From contig NZ_VJZP01000007.1 of assembly GCF_007097265.1 (NCBI RefSeq), positions 62,001-126,000 on the forward strand: a stretch of 64,000 nt of DNA, read 5' to 3'. Shown one piece after another: positions 56,999 to 64,000 of this stretch. The stretch's first letter is position 1; each line of letters opens with the position of its first letter. Made by a program: the position numbers and the translations under genes. The notes beneath the pieces are model-generated. The model ran no database searches. It was not told where the DNA came from and was given only the letters and a program-made list of their open reading frames with translations. This DNA comes from Flavobacterium gawalongense (GTDB lineage: Bacteria; Bacteroidota; Bacteroidia; Flavobacteriales; Flavobacteriaceae).

Positions 56999-57006
56999 TT
57001 AATTTT
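56999..57006 (+). promoter_or_regulatory. -7 element (TAATTTTG) of the DUF6913-dapA genes
   Basis: Full match 20 bases before ATG 57026; the -33 region lacks TTG. Confidence 0.4.
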
Positions 57007-57025
57007 GTAATCAAGTAAAAGTAAT

Positions 57026-57544
57026 ATGTTTTTAAATTACATAAAGGATTTTTCTGTAAAAAAAATATTAAAAAACAGCTTGCATAATGTTAAAAGCAGT
57101 TCGCTTTCAACTTCGATACAAACTGTTGGGTTACTTATAGACGCCAGTTATTTTTCGAAAAAAGAGGCCTTGATTAAGGAGTTAATAGCAAACGGAATTT
57201 CAGCAAACAATATTAAAGTTATTGTTTACAAAGACAAATTTAAAAAAAGCGATGCACGTACTCATACTGCTTTTGGAGCAAAACATCTCAATTGGAAAGG
57301 GGAGATTACAGATCCACAGGTAAATGATTTTGTTAACGAGAAGTTTGATTTGCTAATTAGTTATTATGATGTTGAAAAAGCAATTTTAATGGTTGTTACC
57401 CACAATTCAAAAGCACAATTTAAAGTTGGATTTTCATCAATAGACAAAAGATTAAATCACTTGATGATTAACACCAATACTGAAAATTTTAAAGTTTTCA
57501 CTCACGAATTATTTAGATATTTAAAAATATTAAACAAATTATAA
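57026..57544 (+). CDS. DUF6913-like conserved protein
   Basis: A 172-aa cytoplasmic protein (SSSLSTSIQTVGLLIDASYFSKKEALIKEL ... KHLNWKGEITDPQVNDFVNEKFDLLISYYD ... GFSSIDKRLNHLMINTN). I recall this family (DUF6913) as a flavobacterial protein encoded directly before dapA; here the gap to dapA is six bases, so they are almost surely co-transcribed. The alpha/beta pattern with a small glycosyl- or nucleotide-like core is suggestive only. The function is unknown. Confidence 0.75.
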   Translation: MFLNYIKDFSVKKILKNSLHNVKSSSLSTSIQTVGLLIDASYFSKKEALIKELIANGISANNIKVIVYKDKFKKSDARTHTAFGAKHLNWKGEITDPQVNDFVNEKFDLLISYYDVEKAILMVVTHNSKAQFKVGFSSIDKRLNHLMINTNTENFKVFTHELFRYLKILNKL

Positions 57545-57550
57545 TCCAAT

Positions 57551-58438
57551 ATGCAATCATTAATAGGAACAGGTGTTGCCCTTGTAACACCATTTAACGA
57601 GGATTTTTCAATTGATACTGAAGCATTAAAAAGAATTGTAAATTTCTCAATTGATAATGGAATTGAATATCTTGTAGTGCTTGGTACAACTGCTGAAAAT
57701 GCAACATTGTCTCAAGACGAAAAAGAATTAGTTATCAAGACGGTAATAGAAATTAATAATGGAAGATTGCCATTGGTATTAGGCGTTGGCGGTAATAATA
57801 CAATGAAAGTTGTAGAAGAGCTTAAAACTAGAGATTTATCACAATTTGTGGCTATACTTTCGGTTTCACCTTATTATAATAAACCTACTCAGGAAGGGAT
57901 TTACCAACACTTTAAAGCTGTTGCTGAAGCCTCTCCGATTCCTGTTATTTTGTATAATGTTCCCGGAAGAACGGCAAGTAATATATTGCCTTCAACTGTT
58001 TTGCGTTTAGCAAATGATTTCGAAAATGTGGTTGCTATTAAGGAAGCGGCTGGAGATATTGTTCAAGCGATGCAAATATTGAAAAACAAACCAAAAGATT
58101 TTCTTGTGATTTCTGGCGATGATATGATTGCTTTGCCAATGGTTTTGGCAGGTGGATCTGGCGTTATATCCGTAATTGGACAAGGTTTTCCAAAAGAATT
58201 TTCTGAAATGATCCGATTGGGTTTAAATAGAAAAGTGGAGGAAGCATTCAAAACGCAATACCTTTTATCGGATGGTATCGATATGATTTTTGAGCAGGGA
58301 AATCCTGCAGGAATCAAACAAGTGTTTCTATCACTGGGAATCGCTGAAAATACAGTTCGTTTACCATTGATAAAAGTAGATGAATCATTGGCTAACAGAA
58401 TTGGCCAATTTGTTGAAAAAATCAATAAACAAGCGTAA
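57551..58438 (+). CDS. dapA: 4-hydroxy-tetrahydrodipicolinate synthase
   Basis: A 295-aa class I aldolase that joins pyruvate and aspartate semialdehyde in lysine and diaminopimelate synthesis. Markers: [30 protein letters not shown] (the substrate loop), [18 protein letters not shown] with the active-site tyrosine, [11 protein letters not shown], and the Schiff-base lysine in [10 protein letters not shown] near residue 160-165. The length is normal. It is the second gene of an operon after the DUF6913-like gene. A separate promoter leads the next genes. Confidence 0.98.
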   Translation: MQSLIGTGVALVTPFNEDFSIDTEALKRIVNFSIDNGIEYLVVLGTTAENATLSQDEKELVIKTVIEINNGRLPLVLGVGGNNTMKVVEELKTRDLSQFVAILSVSPYYNKPTQEGIYQHFKAVAEASPIPVILYNVPGRTASNILPSTVLRLANDFENVVAIKEAAGDIVQAMQILKNKPKDFLVISGDDMIALPMVLAGGSGVISVIGQGFPKEFSEMIRLGLNRKVEEAFKTQYLLSDGIDMIFEQGNPAGIKQVFLSLGIAENTVRLPLIKVDESLANRIGQFVEKINKQA

Positions 58439-58471
58439 AAAGCAGTGTCTTTTTTTATGCAAAAATATATT

Positions 58472-58501
58472 TTGTAGTAGCTAAATTAATAACTAAATTT
58501 G
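58472..58501 (+). promoter_or_regulatory. Promoter of the bamD-rpoZ-coaBC genes
   Basis: TTG (58472-58474), 19 bases, TAAATTTG (58494-58501): full match. It excludes the in-frame TTG at 58499 as the start of bamD. A short hairpin ACCGAA-ac-TTCGGT follows. Confidence 0.85.
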
Positions 58502-58570
58502 CCACCGAAACTTCGGTATGATTTTCTGTATATTGAACACAACACAGAAATTGTAAAAAAAAGTAAAAAA

Positions 58571-59365
58571 ATGAAAAAAATAATATCTCTATTGCTTCTC
58601 GTTACTCTTTTTTGTTCTTGTAACGAATATCAAAAAGCATTAAAAACCGAAGATATTGCTGTAAAATTTGAAATGGCTACTAAATTGTACGATGCAGGTA
58701 AATATTCAAAAGCGATTCGTATTTTTGAACAAATTGCTCCGGCGTACAGAGGGAAACCTCAAGCGGAAAAATTGTTTTACATGTTTGCACAGTCATATTA
58801 CAAAACCAAGCAATATTATTTAGCTGGGTATCAATTTGAAAGTTTTGTTTCGGGTTATCCAAAAAGCGAGAAAATTCAAGAAGCAGCTTATTTAGGTGCA
58901 AAAAGCTATTCCATGTTATCACCGGTTTACAGCTTAGATCAGGCAGATACAGTGAAAGCGATAGATAAATTACAGACATTTATTGATACGTATCCTAACT
59001 CGGAATATTTGATAGAAGCAAATGTAACTGTAAAAGCGCTAAGTGAAAAAATAGAGAAAAAGGTATATGAAAATGCAAAAGGATATAATACTATTTCAGA
59101 TTTTAAATCAGCGATAGTTGCTTTTGATAATTTTATAGCTGATTATCCTGGAACAACATTCAAGGAAGATGCGTTGTTTTATAAATATGATTCGGCTTAT
59201 CAACTGGCAATCAATAGTGTTCCTGCAAAAATGCAAGAACGATTAAATGTTGCAGTAGTGGCACATTCAAATTTGATTAAATTTGATGCTAATACCAAAT
59301 ACAAAAAGAAAGCAGACGAAATGTTCGCTAGAATTGAAAAAGATTTACAAAAATTTACTAAATAA
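58571..59365 (+). CDS. bamD: Outer membrane protein assembly factor BamD
   Basis: A 264-aa lipoprotein of the Bam complex: signal MKKIISLLLLVTLFCSC (lipid-modified Cys17) and five TPR-like repeats (KLYDAGKYSKAIRIFEQIA, YKTKQYYLAGYQFESFVSGYP, ..., KSAIVAFDNFIADYPGT), the usual BamD solenoid. It anchors in the outer membrane's periplasmic face and helps fold barrel proteins. I choose ATG 58571 because the lipoprotein signal starts there and the promoter lies between it and the earlier TTG. The next gene follows after 8 bases. Confidence 0.95.
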   Translation: MKKIISLLLLVTLFCSCNEYQKALKTEDIAVKFEMATKLYDAGKYSKAIRIFEQIAPAYRGKPQAEKLFYMFAQSYYKTKQYYLAGYQFESFVSGYPKSEKIQEAAYLGAKSYSMLSPVYSLDQADTVKAIDKLQTFIDTYPNSEYLIEANVTVKALSEKIEKKVYENAKGYNTISDFKSAIVAFDNFIADYPGTTFKEDALFYKYDSAYQLAINSVPAKMQERLNVAVVAHSNLIKFDANTKYKKKADEMFARIEKDLQKFTK

Positions 59366-59373
59366 ATAAAGTC

Positions 59374-59691
59374 ATGGATTTAAAAAAGACGAATGCTCCG
59401 GTAAATACAATAACGTACAACAAGAATGTTATTGAAGAACCTACTGGGAACGTGTATGAAGCGATAACCATTATGGCTAAAAGAGCAAACCAAATCAATT
59501 CTGAAATCAAAAAAGAATTGACTGAGAAATTGGAAGAATTTGCTACATATAATGACAGTCTTGAAGAAGTTTTTGAAAATAAAGAACAAATTGAGGTTTC
59601 AAAATTTTACGAAAAATTGCCTAAGCCTCATGCTTTAGCAGTTCAAGAATGGTTAGATGGTAAAATTTACCACAGAGATTCAAATAAGTAA
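59374..59691 (+). CDS. rpoZ: RNA polymerase omega subunit, Bacteroidota type
   Basis: A 105-aa protein (MDLKKTNAPVNTITYNKN, GNVYEAITIMAKRANQINSEIKKEL, then PKPHALAVQEWLDGKIYH). The middle AITIMAKRANQI with conserved Ala/Arg/Asn matches the omega/Rpb6 core that supports beta-prime folding; the extra C-terminal tail is usual in this phylum. The fixed position between bamD and coaBC in flavobacteria supports the call. Confidence 0.9.
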   Translation: MDLKKTNAPVNTITYNKNVIEEPTGNVYEAITIMAKRANQINSEIKKELTEKLEEFATYNDSLEEVFENKEQIEVSKFYEKLPKPHALAVQEWLDGKIYHRDSNK

Positions 59692-59699
59692 TAGTAGTA

Positions 59700-60938
59700 A
59701 TGTCAGTTTTAATCGGTAAGAAAATTTTACTAGGTATTTCTGGTGGAATTGCAGCCTATAAAACAGCTTCATTAGTACGACTTTTCATAAAAGCAGGTGC
59801 ACATGTCCAAGTGATAATGACACCTGCTTCTAAGGATTTTATAACTCCATTAACGTTATCTACGTTATCTAAAAATCCTGTATATTCCAGCTTTTACAAT
59901 CAGGACGACAACCCGGGCGAACTGGCGAAGCAAAACGAAAGATGGAATAATCATGTTGAATTAGCACTTTGGGCTGATGTAATGGTTATTGCTCCTGCTA
60001 CTGCTAATACCTTGTCAAAAATGGCAAATGGTACTTGTGATAATCTTTTGATTGCAGCATATTTATCGGCAAAATGTCCAGTTTATTATGCGCCTGCAAT
60101 GGATTTGGATATGTATAAGCATCCCTCCACCATTGCTAATTTTTTCTCTCTGACTCAATTTGGTGACACCATAATTCCTGCTGAAAGTGGAGAATTGGCA
60201 AGTGGACTTTCAGGAGAAGGAAGAATGGCTGAACCCGAACACATTGTTGCCTTTATAGAAGCTGATTTAGAAAGCAGATTGCCATTAAAAGGAAGAAAAA
60301 TATTAATTACTGCCGGTCCCACATACGAAGCGATAGATCCTGTACGTTTTATAGGAAATCATTCTTCGGGAAAAATGGGTTTTGATATTGCCTCAAGTGC
60401 TGCAAATCTGGGTGCTTCAGTACTATTAGTTACTGGTCCTACACATTGTAAAGCAACCCATCCATTGATAAGAGTGATTCCTGTGGTTTCTGCTCAGGAA
60501 ATGTATGATGCCTGTCATCTTTATTATGCTGATGTAGATGTTGCAATTGCAGCTGCTGCAGTTGCGGATTATAAGCCTAAGAATGTAGCTTCGCAAAAGA
60601 TAAAAAAGAATGCTGATGATTTCACTATTGAATTGGAGAAAACAAAAGATATTTTAGCTTCTTTAGGTCAAAGTAAAAAAAATCAGTTTTTAATTGGTTT
60701 TGCTTTGGAAACAGAAAATGAAATTGAAAATGCTAAGTTGAAAATTCAGAAAAAAAACTTAGATTTGATAGTTCTAAATTCTTTGCAGGATAAAGGAGCT
60801 GGTTTTGGAAAGGCAACAAATAAAGTTACTTTTATAGATAAGTTTTTTACTATCGAAGCCATGGAATTGAAATCGAAAGAAGCAGTTGCTGATGATATAC
60901 TAAATAAAGTAATTGCGCACTTTTATGAAATGAGCTAG
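59700..60938 (+). CDS. coaBC: Bifunctional phosphopantothenoylcysteine decarboxylase/phosphopantothenate-cysteine ligase
   Basis: A 412-aa coenzyme A synthesis enzyme. N-terminal flavoprotein decarboxylase (CoaC): GKKILLGISGGIAAYKTA, His in RWNNHVELALWADVMVIAPATANT, the NGTCDNLLIAAYL cysteine loop and APAMDLDMYKHP. C-terminal ligase (CoaB), from about 190: ILITAGPTYEAIDPVRFIGN, HSSGKMGFDIA, AAAVADYKPK, then the conserved lysine region QKIKKN. Together they turn phosphopantothenate and cysteine to phosphopantetheine. Co-directional with bamD and rpoZ. Confidence 0.97.
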   Translation: MSVLIGKKILLGISGGIAAYKTASLVRLFIKAGAHVQVIMTPASKDFITPLTLSTLSKNPVYSSFYNQDDNPGELAKQNERWNNHVELALWADVMVIAPATANTLSKMANGTCDNLLIAAYLSAKCPVYYAPAMDLDMYKHPSTIANFFSLTQFGDTIIPAESGELASGLSGEGRMAEPEHIVAFIEADLESRLPLKGRKILITAGPTYEAIDPVRFIGNHSSGKMGFDIASSAANLGASVLLVTGPTHCKATHPLIRVIPVVSAQEMYDACHLYYADVDVAIAAAAVADYKPKNVASQKIKKNADDFTIELEKTKDILASLGQSKKNQFLIGFALETENEIENAKLKIQKKNLDLIVLNSLQDKGAGFGKATNKVTFIDKFFTIEAMELKSKEAVADDILNKVIAHFYEMS

Positions 60939-61011
60939 CGGATTGCAATTCAAACGGCAATGATGGTGAGTGATTTACATATGACCCATAAGAAACAATA
61001 GAAAGCTACAG

Positions 61012-61896
61012 ATGAATAAAATAATTACTTTTCTTTTACTACTGACTTTTGGGCTTTCGCAAGCGCAACAGTTAAATTGTACTGTGACAGTAAATGCACA
61101 AAAATTAAGTAATGCAAATCAGCAAGTTTTCAAGACGCTGGAAACATCGATAAGTGAATTTGTAAACAAAACGGATTGGACAGGGCAGACTTTCAAGCAA
61201 AACGAAAAGATTAATTGCTCGATGTACATTACCGTTTCATCGAATAGCGCAGACCAATTTACAGCCACTATTCAGGTACAATCATCAAGACCAGTTTTTA
61301 ATTCCTCCTATGCATCTCCTGTATTAAATTATAATGACAAAGACTTTAGTTTTAGATATACTGAGTTTGAAAATTTAATTTTTAATCCAACTACTTTCGA
61401 TTCTAATTTAGTTTCGGTAATAGCGTTTTACAGTTATGTGATTTTAGGAATGGATTCGGATACTTTTGTTTTGGAATCTGGAAATCCAAATTTTGAAATA
61501 GCCCAAAATATTTCCAATGTTGCGCAACAAGGAGGTTCTAAAGGATGGGGGCAAACGGATGGAAATCAAAATCGATATTTTTTGATAAACGATATTTTAT
61601 CCCCGGCATTTAAACAAGTCAGACAAACCATGTATGACTATCATACCGGATTAGACCTGATGAGTCAGGATTTAAAAGCCTCTAAAGAAAAAATAAAAGG
61701 GTCGTTAATTAATCTGGCAAAATTAAATGCTTCAAGACCTAATGCCTTTTTAACGCGTGTTTTTTTTGATGCCAAATCAGATGAAATAGTTTCTATATTT
61801 TCTGGCGGACCAAGTATCACTATATCAGATTTAGTCGATAATCTGAATAAAATTTCTCCTTTGAATTCAAGTAAATGGGTGCTGATAAAATATTAA
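61012..61896 (+). CDS. DUF4835 family exported protein
   Basis: A 294-aa protein with a signal peptide (1-18, ending LSQAQQ) and the DUF4835 pattern: LNCTVTVNAQKLSNANQQVF, then LETSISEFVNKTDWTGQTF, IQVQSSRPVFNSSY, LDYHT-type YDYHTGLDLMS. It is encoded between coaBC and recN in Flavobacteriia generally. A role in the envelope is inferred from export and position; function is unknown. Confidence 0.92.
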   Translation: MNKIITFLLLLTFGLSQAQQLNCTVTVNAQKLSNANQQVFKTLETSISEFVNKTDWTGQTFKQNEKINCSMYITVSSNSADQFTATIQVQSSRPVFNSSYASPVLNYNDKDFSFRYTEFENLIFNPTTFDSNLVSVIAFYSYVILGMDSDTFVLESGNPNFEIAQNISNVAQQGGSKGWGQTDGNQNRYFLINDILSPAFKQVRQTMYDYHTGLDLMSQDLKASKEKIKGSLINLAKLNASRPNAFLTRVFFDAKSDEIVSIFSGGPSITISDLVDNLNKISPLNSSKWVLIKY

Positions 61897-61951
61897 TTGG
61901 GCTTCAATTTTTAGTTTAATCCTTAGCTCCTCATCACAAAACAATATATAA

Positions 61952-63604
61952 ATGATAACGTCACTTTCGATAAAAAACTATGCTTTAATAGAAAAATTGA
62001 CTATCGATTTTTCAAAAGGTTTTTCAACAATTACAGGAGAAACAGGTGCTGGTAAATCAATAATTTTAGGAGCATTGGGACTGGTTTTAGGAAAAAGAGC
62101 CGACTTAACTTCTTTAAAGAATAAAGAAGAAAAGTGTATTATTGAAGCTCATTTTGAAATTTCAAAGTATAATTTGTTACCATTTTTTGATGCCAATGAT
62201 TTGGATTATGAAAATGAAACTATAATTAGACGTGAAATTCTGCCTTCAGGGAAATCCAGGGCTTTTATCAATGACAGTCCTGTAAATCTTCAGGAACTTC
62301 AGGAATTGAGTTTGTTCTTAATTGATATTCATTCGCAACAGCAAACCCAAGAGCTTTCGGATGAAAACGTTCAATTCGATATTATAGATGCCATTGCCAA
62401 TAATAAAGAGACGATTCTGGATTACCAATCGCTTTTGAAAAGTTATAAATCGGATAAATCCAAATTGAATTCGTTACTGAAAAGACAAAGCGAATCTAAG
62501 AAAGAACAGGAATACAATACTTTTTTATTGGATGAATTAGTTGCGGCTCAATTAAAATCAGGTGAGCAAGAAATTCTTGAAGCTGATTTTGAGAAGTTGA
62601 ACAATGTGGAGATTATTAAAGAATCTATCGATAAAGGGTTGGCTATTGCCAATGAAGAACAGATTGGCGTGATGAATAATTTGAAAGAAATTAAAATTTC
62701 ATTACAAAAAATCGCTCCTTTTTCAGCTGAATATCATTCTTTATTGGAAAGAATTACAAGCGTAACGATTGAGTTTGATGATATTTCGGATGAGATGAAT
62801 CGCTGTTCAGAAAAACTAGTTAATGATCCGGAGCAATTGGATTTAATTAGTCAAAAGTTGCAGGTTATTTTTAATTTGCAAAAGAAGCATCAGGTTACTA
62901 CGGTGGATGAATTACTTGAAATCCAAGCTAACTTAGAAAATTCAGTTTTAGAATTAGGAAATATAAAAGAAGAAATCCTAACATTGACGCATTCGATCGA
63001 ACAAAAAACAATTACGTTAGATGCAATGTCGGCTATAATTCATAATAATAGATTCCAATCTATTCCGGTTTTATCTCAAAAGTTGATTGCGATTTTAGAA
63101 ACTTTGGGAATGCCTAATGTCCGTTTCAAAATCGACATTAATGCTACCGAAACGTATTTTCAAAATGGGAAAGATGAACTTCAGTTTTTATTTTCTGCCA
63201 ATAAAGGAACTGATTTTGGCTTATTGAAAAAAGTGGCTTCTGGTGGAGAAATGTCCAGAATTATGCTGGCTGTTAAGGCAATATTAGCACAATATTCAAA
63301 ATTACCAACACTAATTTTTGATGAAATTGACACCGGTGTTTCCGGAGAGATTGCAATCAGAATGGGAGAAATCATGAAAGAAATGAGCCAGGAGATGCAA
63401 ATTTTTGCCATCACCCATTTACCTCAAATCGCTGCAAAAGGAAATGCACATTTCAAAGTATTTAAATCAACTGTTGGTGAGGATACGCAATCTGAATTAA
63501 AGTTATTAAACGAGGAAGATCGAGTAGTGGAAATTGCACAAATGTTATCAGGAACTATCGTTTCTGAATCAGCCTTAAATCACGCAAAAGCCTTGTTGAA
63601 CTAA
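61952..63604 (+). CDS. recN: DNA repair protein RecN
   Basis: A 550-aa SMC-like ATPase: Walker A GETGAGKSIIL (about 29-39), QQQTQELSDEN near the start of a long antiparallel coiled coil (about 150-360), then ABC signature ASGGEMSRIMLAVKA, Walker B TLIFDEIDTGVSGE and ITHLPQIAAKGN. It gathers DNA ends for recombination repair of double-strand breaks. The length is normal. The promoter of the next gene begins inside its last codons. Confidence 0.97.
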   Translation: MITSLSIKNYALIEKLTIDFSKGFSTITGETGAGKSIILGALGLVLGKRADLTSLKNKEEKCIIEAHFEISKYNLLPFFDANDLDYENETIIRREILPSGKSRAFINDSPVNLQELQELSLFLIDIHSQQQTQELSDENVQFDIIDAIANNKETILDYQSLLKSYKSDKSKLNSLLKRQSESKKEQEYNTFLLDELVAAQLKSGEQEILEADFEKLNNVEIIKESIDKGLAIANEEQIGVMNNLKEIKISLQKIAPFSAEYHSLLERITSVTIEFDDISDEMNRCSEKLVNDPEQLDLISQKLQVIFNLQKKHQVTTVDELLEIQANLENSVLELGNIKEEILTLTHSIEQKTITLDAMSAIIHNNRFQSIPVLSQKLIAILETLGMPNVRFKIDINATETYFQNGKDELQFLFSANKGTDFGLLKKVASGGEMSRIMLAVKAILAQYSKLPTLIFDEIDTGVSGEIAIRMGEIMKEMSQEMQIFAITHLPQIAAKGNAHFKVFKSTVGEDTQSELKLLNEEDRVVEIAQMLSGTIVSESALNHAKALLN

Positions 63605-63622
63605 TATTTTGCTTTATATTTG
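63593..63622 (+). promoter_or_regulatory. Promoter of fabV, starting inside recN
   Basis: TTG (63593-63595), 19 bases, TATATTTG (63615-63622): full match, with the -33 box in the last recN codons. Confidence 0.8.
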
Positions 63623-63695
63623 CTCCCTTTTAGGAAGTATTTTGCGAAAGCTTAAAAACAATTATACAAAAAATTAAATTAAAGAATAACCAAAT

Positions 63696-64000
63696 ATGAT
63701 TATAGAACCTAGAATGAGAGGATTTATTTGTACGACATCTCACCCAAAAGGATGCGAACAAAATGTTAAAAATCAGATAGAATATATAAAATCAAAAGGA
63801 AATATTAATGGGGCTAAAAAAGTCTTAGTAATTGGAGCTTCAACTGGTTTTGGGTTGGCTTCCAGAATTACAAGTGCTTTTGGTTCTGATGCAGCAACGA
63901 TTGGTGTTTTTTTTGAAAAAGCACCTTCTGAAGGAAAAACGGCTTCACCAGGTTGGTATAATTCTGCAGCTTTCGAAAATGAAGCTCATAAAGCAGGTTT
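63696..64000 (+). CDS. fabV: Trans-2-enoyl-CoA reductase (FabV-like), 5' part
   Basis: The first ~101 codons are in the window and continue beyond the right edge. They read [20 protein letters not shown], then [27 protein letters not shown] (NADH-binding glycine motif), and ...[23 protein letters not shown], which match the start of FabV/trans-2-enoyl-CoA reductase. FabV reduces trans-2-enoyl substrates in fatty acid synthesis or related metabolism. Its own promoter lies at the recN end. Confidence 0.93.
   Translation, partial: MIIEPRMRGFICTTSHPKGCEQNVKNQIEYIKSKGNINGAKKVLVIGASTGFGLASRITSAFGSDAATIGVFFEKAPSEGKTASPGWYNSAAFENEAHKAG

Overview
The window looks like a chromosomal segment of a Flavobacterium or close relative (Bacteroidota, Flavobacteriia). 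The DNA is AT-rich. Several promoters fit the Bacteroidota pattern TTG, 19-20 bases, TAnnTTTG (before rpsF, bamD, fabV, the 33.3 kb aldolase, yebC and the 20.6 kb small membrane protein). Shine-Dalgarno-like sites are generally absent. Family markers include an Oar-like TonB receptor, a split 5'-nucleotidase pair, DUF4835, DUF6913 and DUF6495-type proteins, a short MenE, and the gene order bamD-rpoZ-coaBC-DUF4835-recN-fabV.

Layout. 0-6.9 kb: 5' part of a tamB-like gene (runs off the left edge), a Na/Pi cotransporter, a NIPSNAP protein and a transglutaminase-like protein. 6.9-16.4 kb: a decayed and accessory region. It holds truncated, frameshifted or internally deleted genes (6977, 8274, 8703, 10894, 13341), a TetR-controlled metallo-hydrolase operon with a visible operator, an orphan HigA-like regulator beside a toxin remnant, and a run of minus-strand accessory genes. 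Three of these (PARP-like ADP-ribosyltransferase with a 57-aa partner, a SHOCT-like membrane protein, a PLD nuclease-like protein with a zinc ribbon) are each followed by related repeats, which gives the stretch a cassette-array look. 16.8-33 kb: housekeeping and envelope genes (dnaK, fumC, TonB-type receptor, arsC-like, CPBP protease, menE, DoxX, S41 protease, acyl-CoA carboxylase beta, lpxD, prfB with its programmed +1 frameshift). 33-48.6 kb: threonine aldolase, a lipoprotein inserted between 61-bp duplications of the ybaB 3' end, prolyl oligopeptidase, cysteine synthase-like enzyme, yebC, Prc-type protease, gcvT, priA, a LytTR regulator and rpsF-rpsR-rplI. 48.6-64 kb: Oar-like receptor, ligA, a YhhN-like protein, the broken nucleotidase pair, then dapA-bamD-rpoZ-coaBC-DUF4835-recN and the start of fabV.

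Intergenic DNA is rich in structured repeats: an 11-bp-stem hairpin element whose stem differs between copies but stays paired, GAGACGC-type and GGACAATTCG-type perfect palindromes, a 30-bp-stem hairpin at 39.3 kb, and a 20-bp inverted repeat at the break of a truncated gene at 7.15 kb. The least ordinary observations are the ART/small-protein pair and its cassette-like setting, the ybaB 3'-end duplication around an inserted lipoprotein gene, and the covarying hairpin element. All functions are inferred by reading the sequence; no database search was run.
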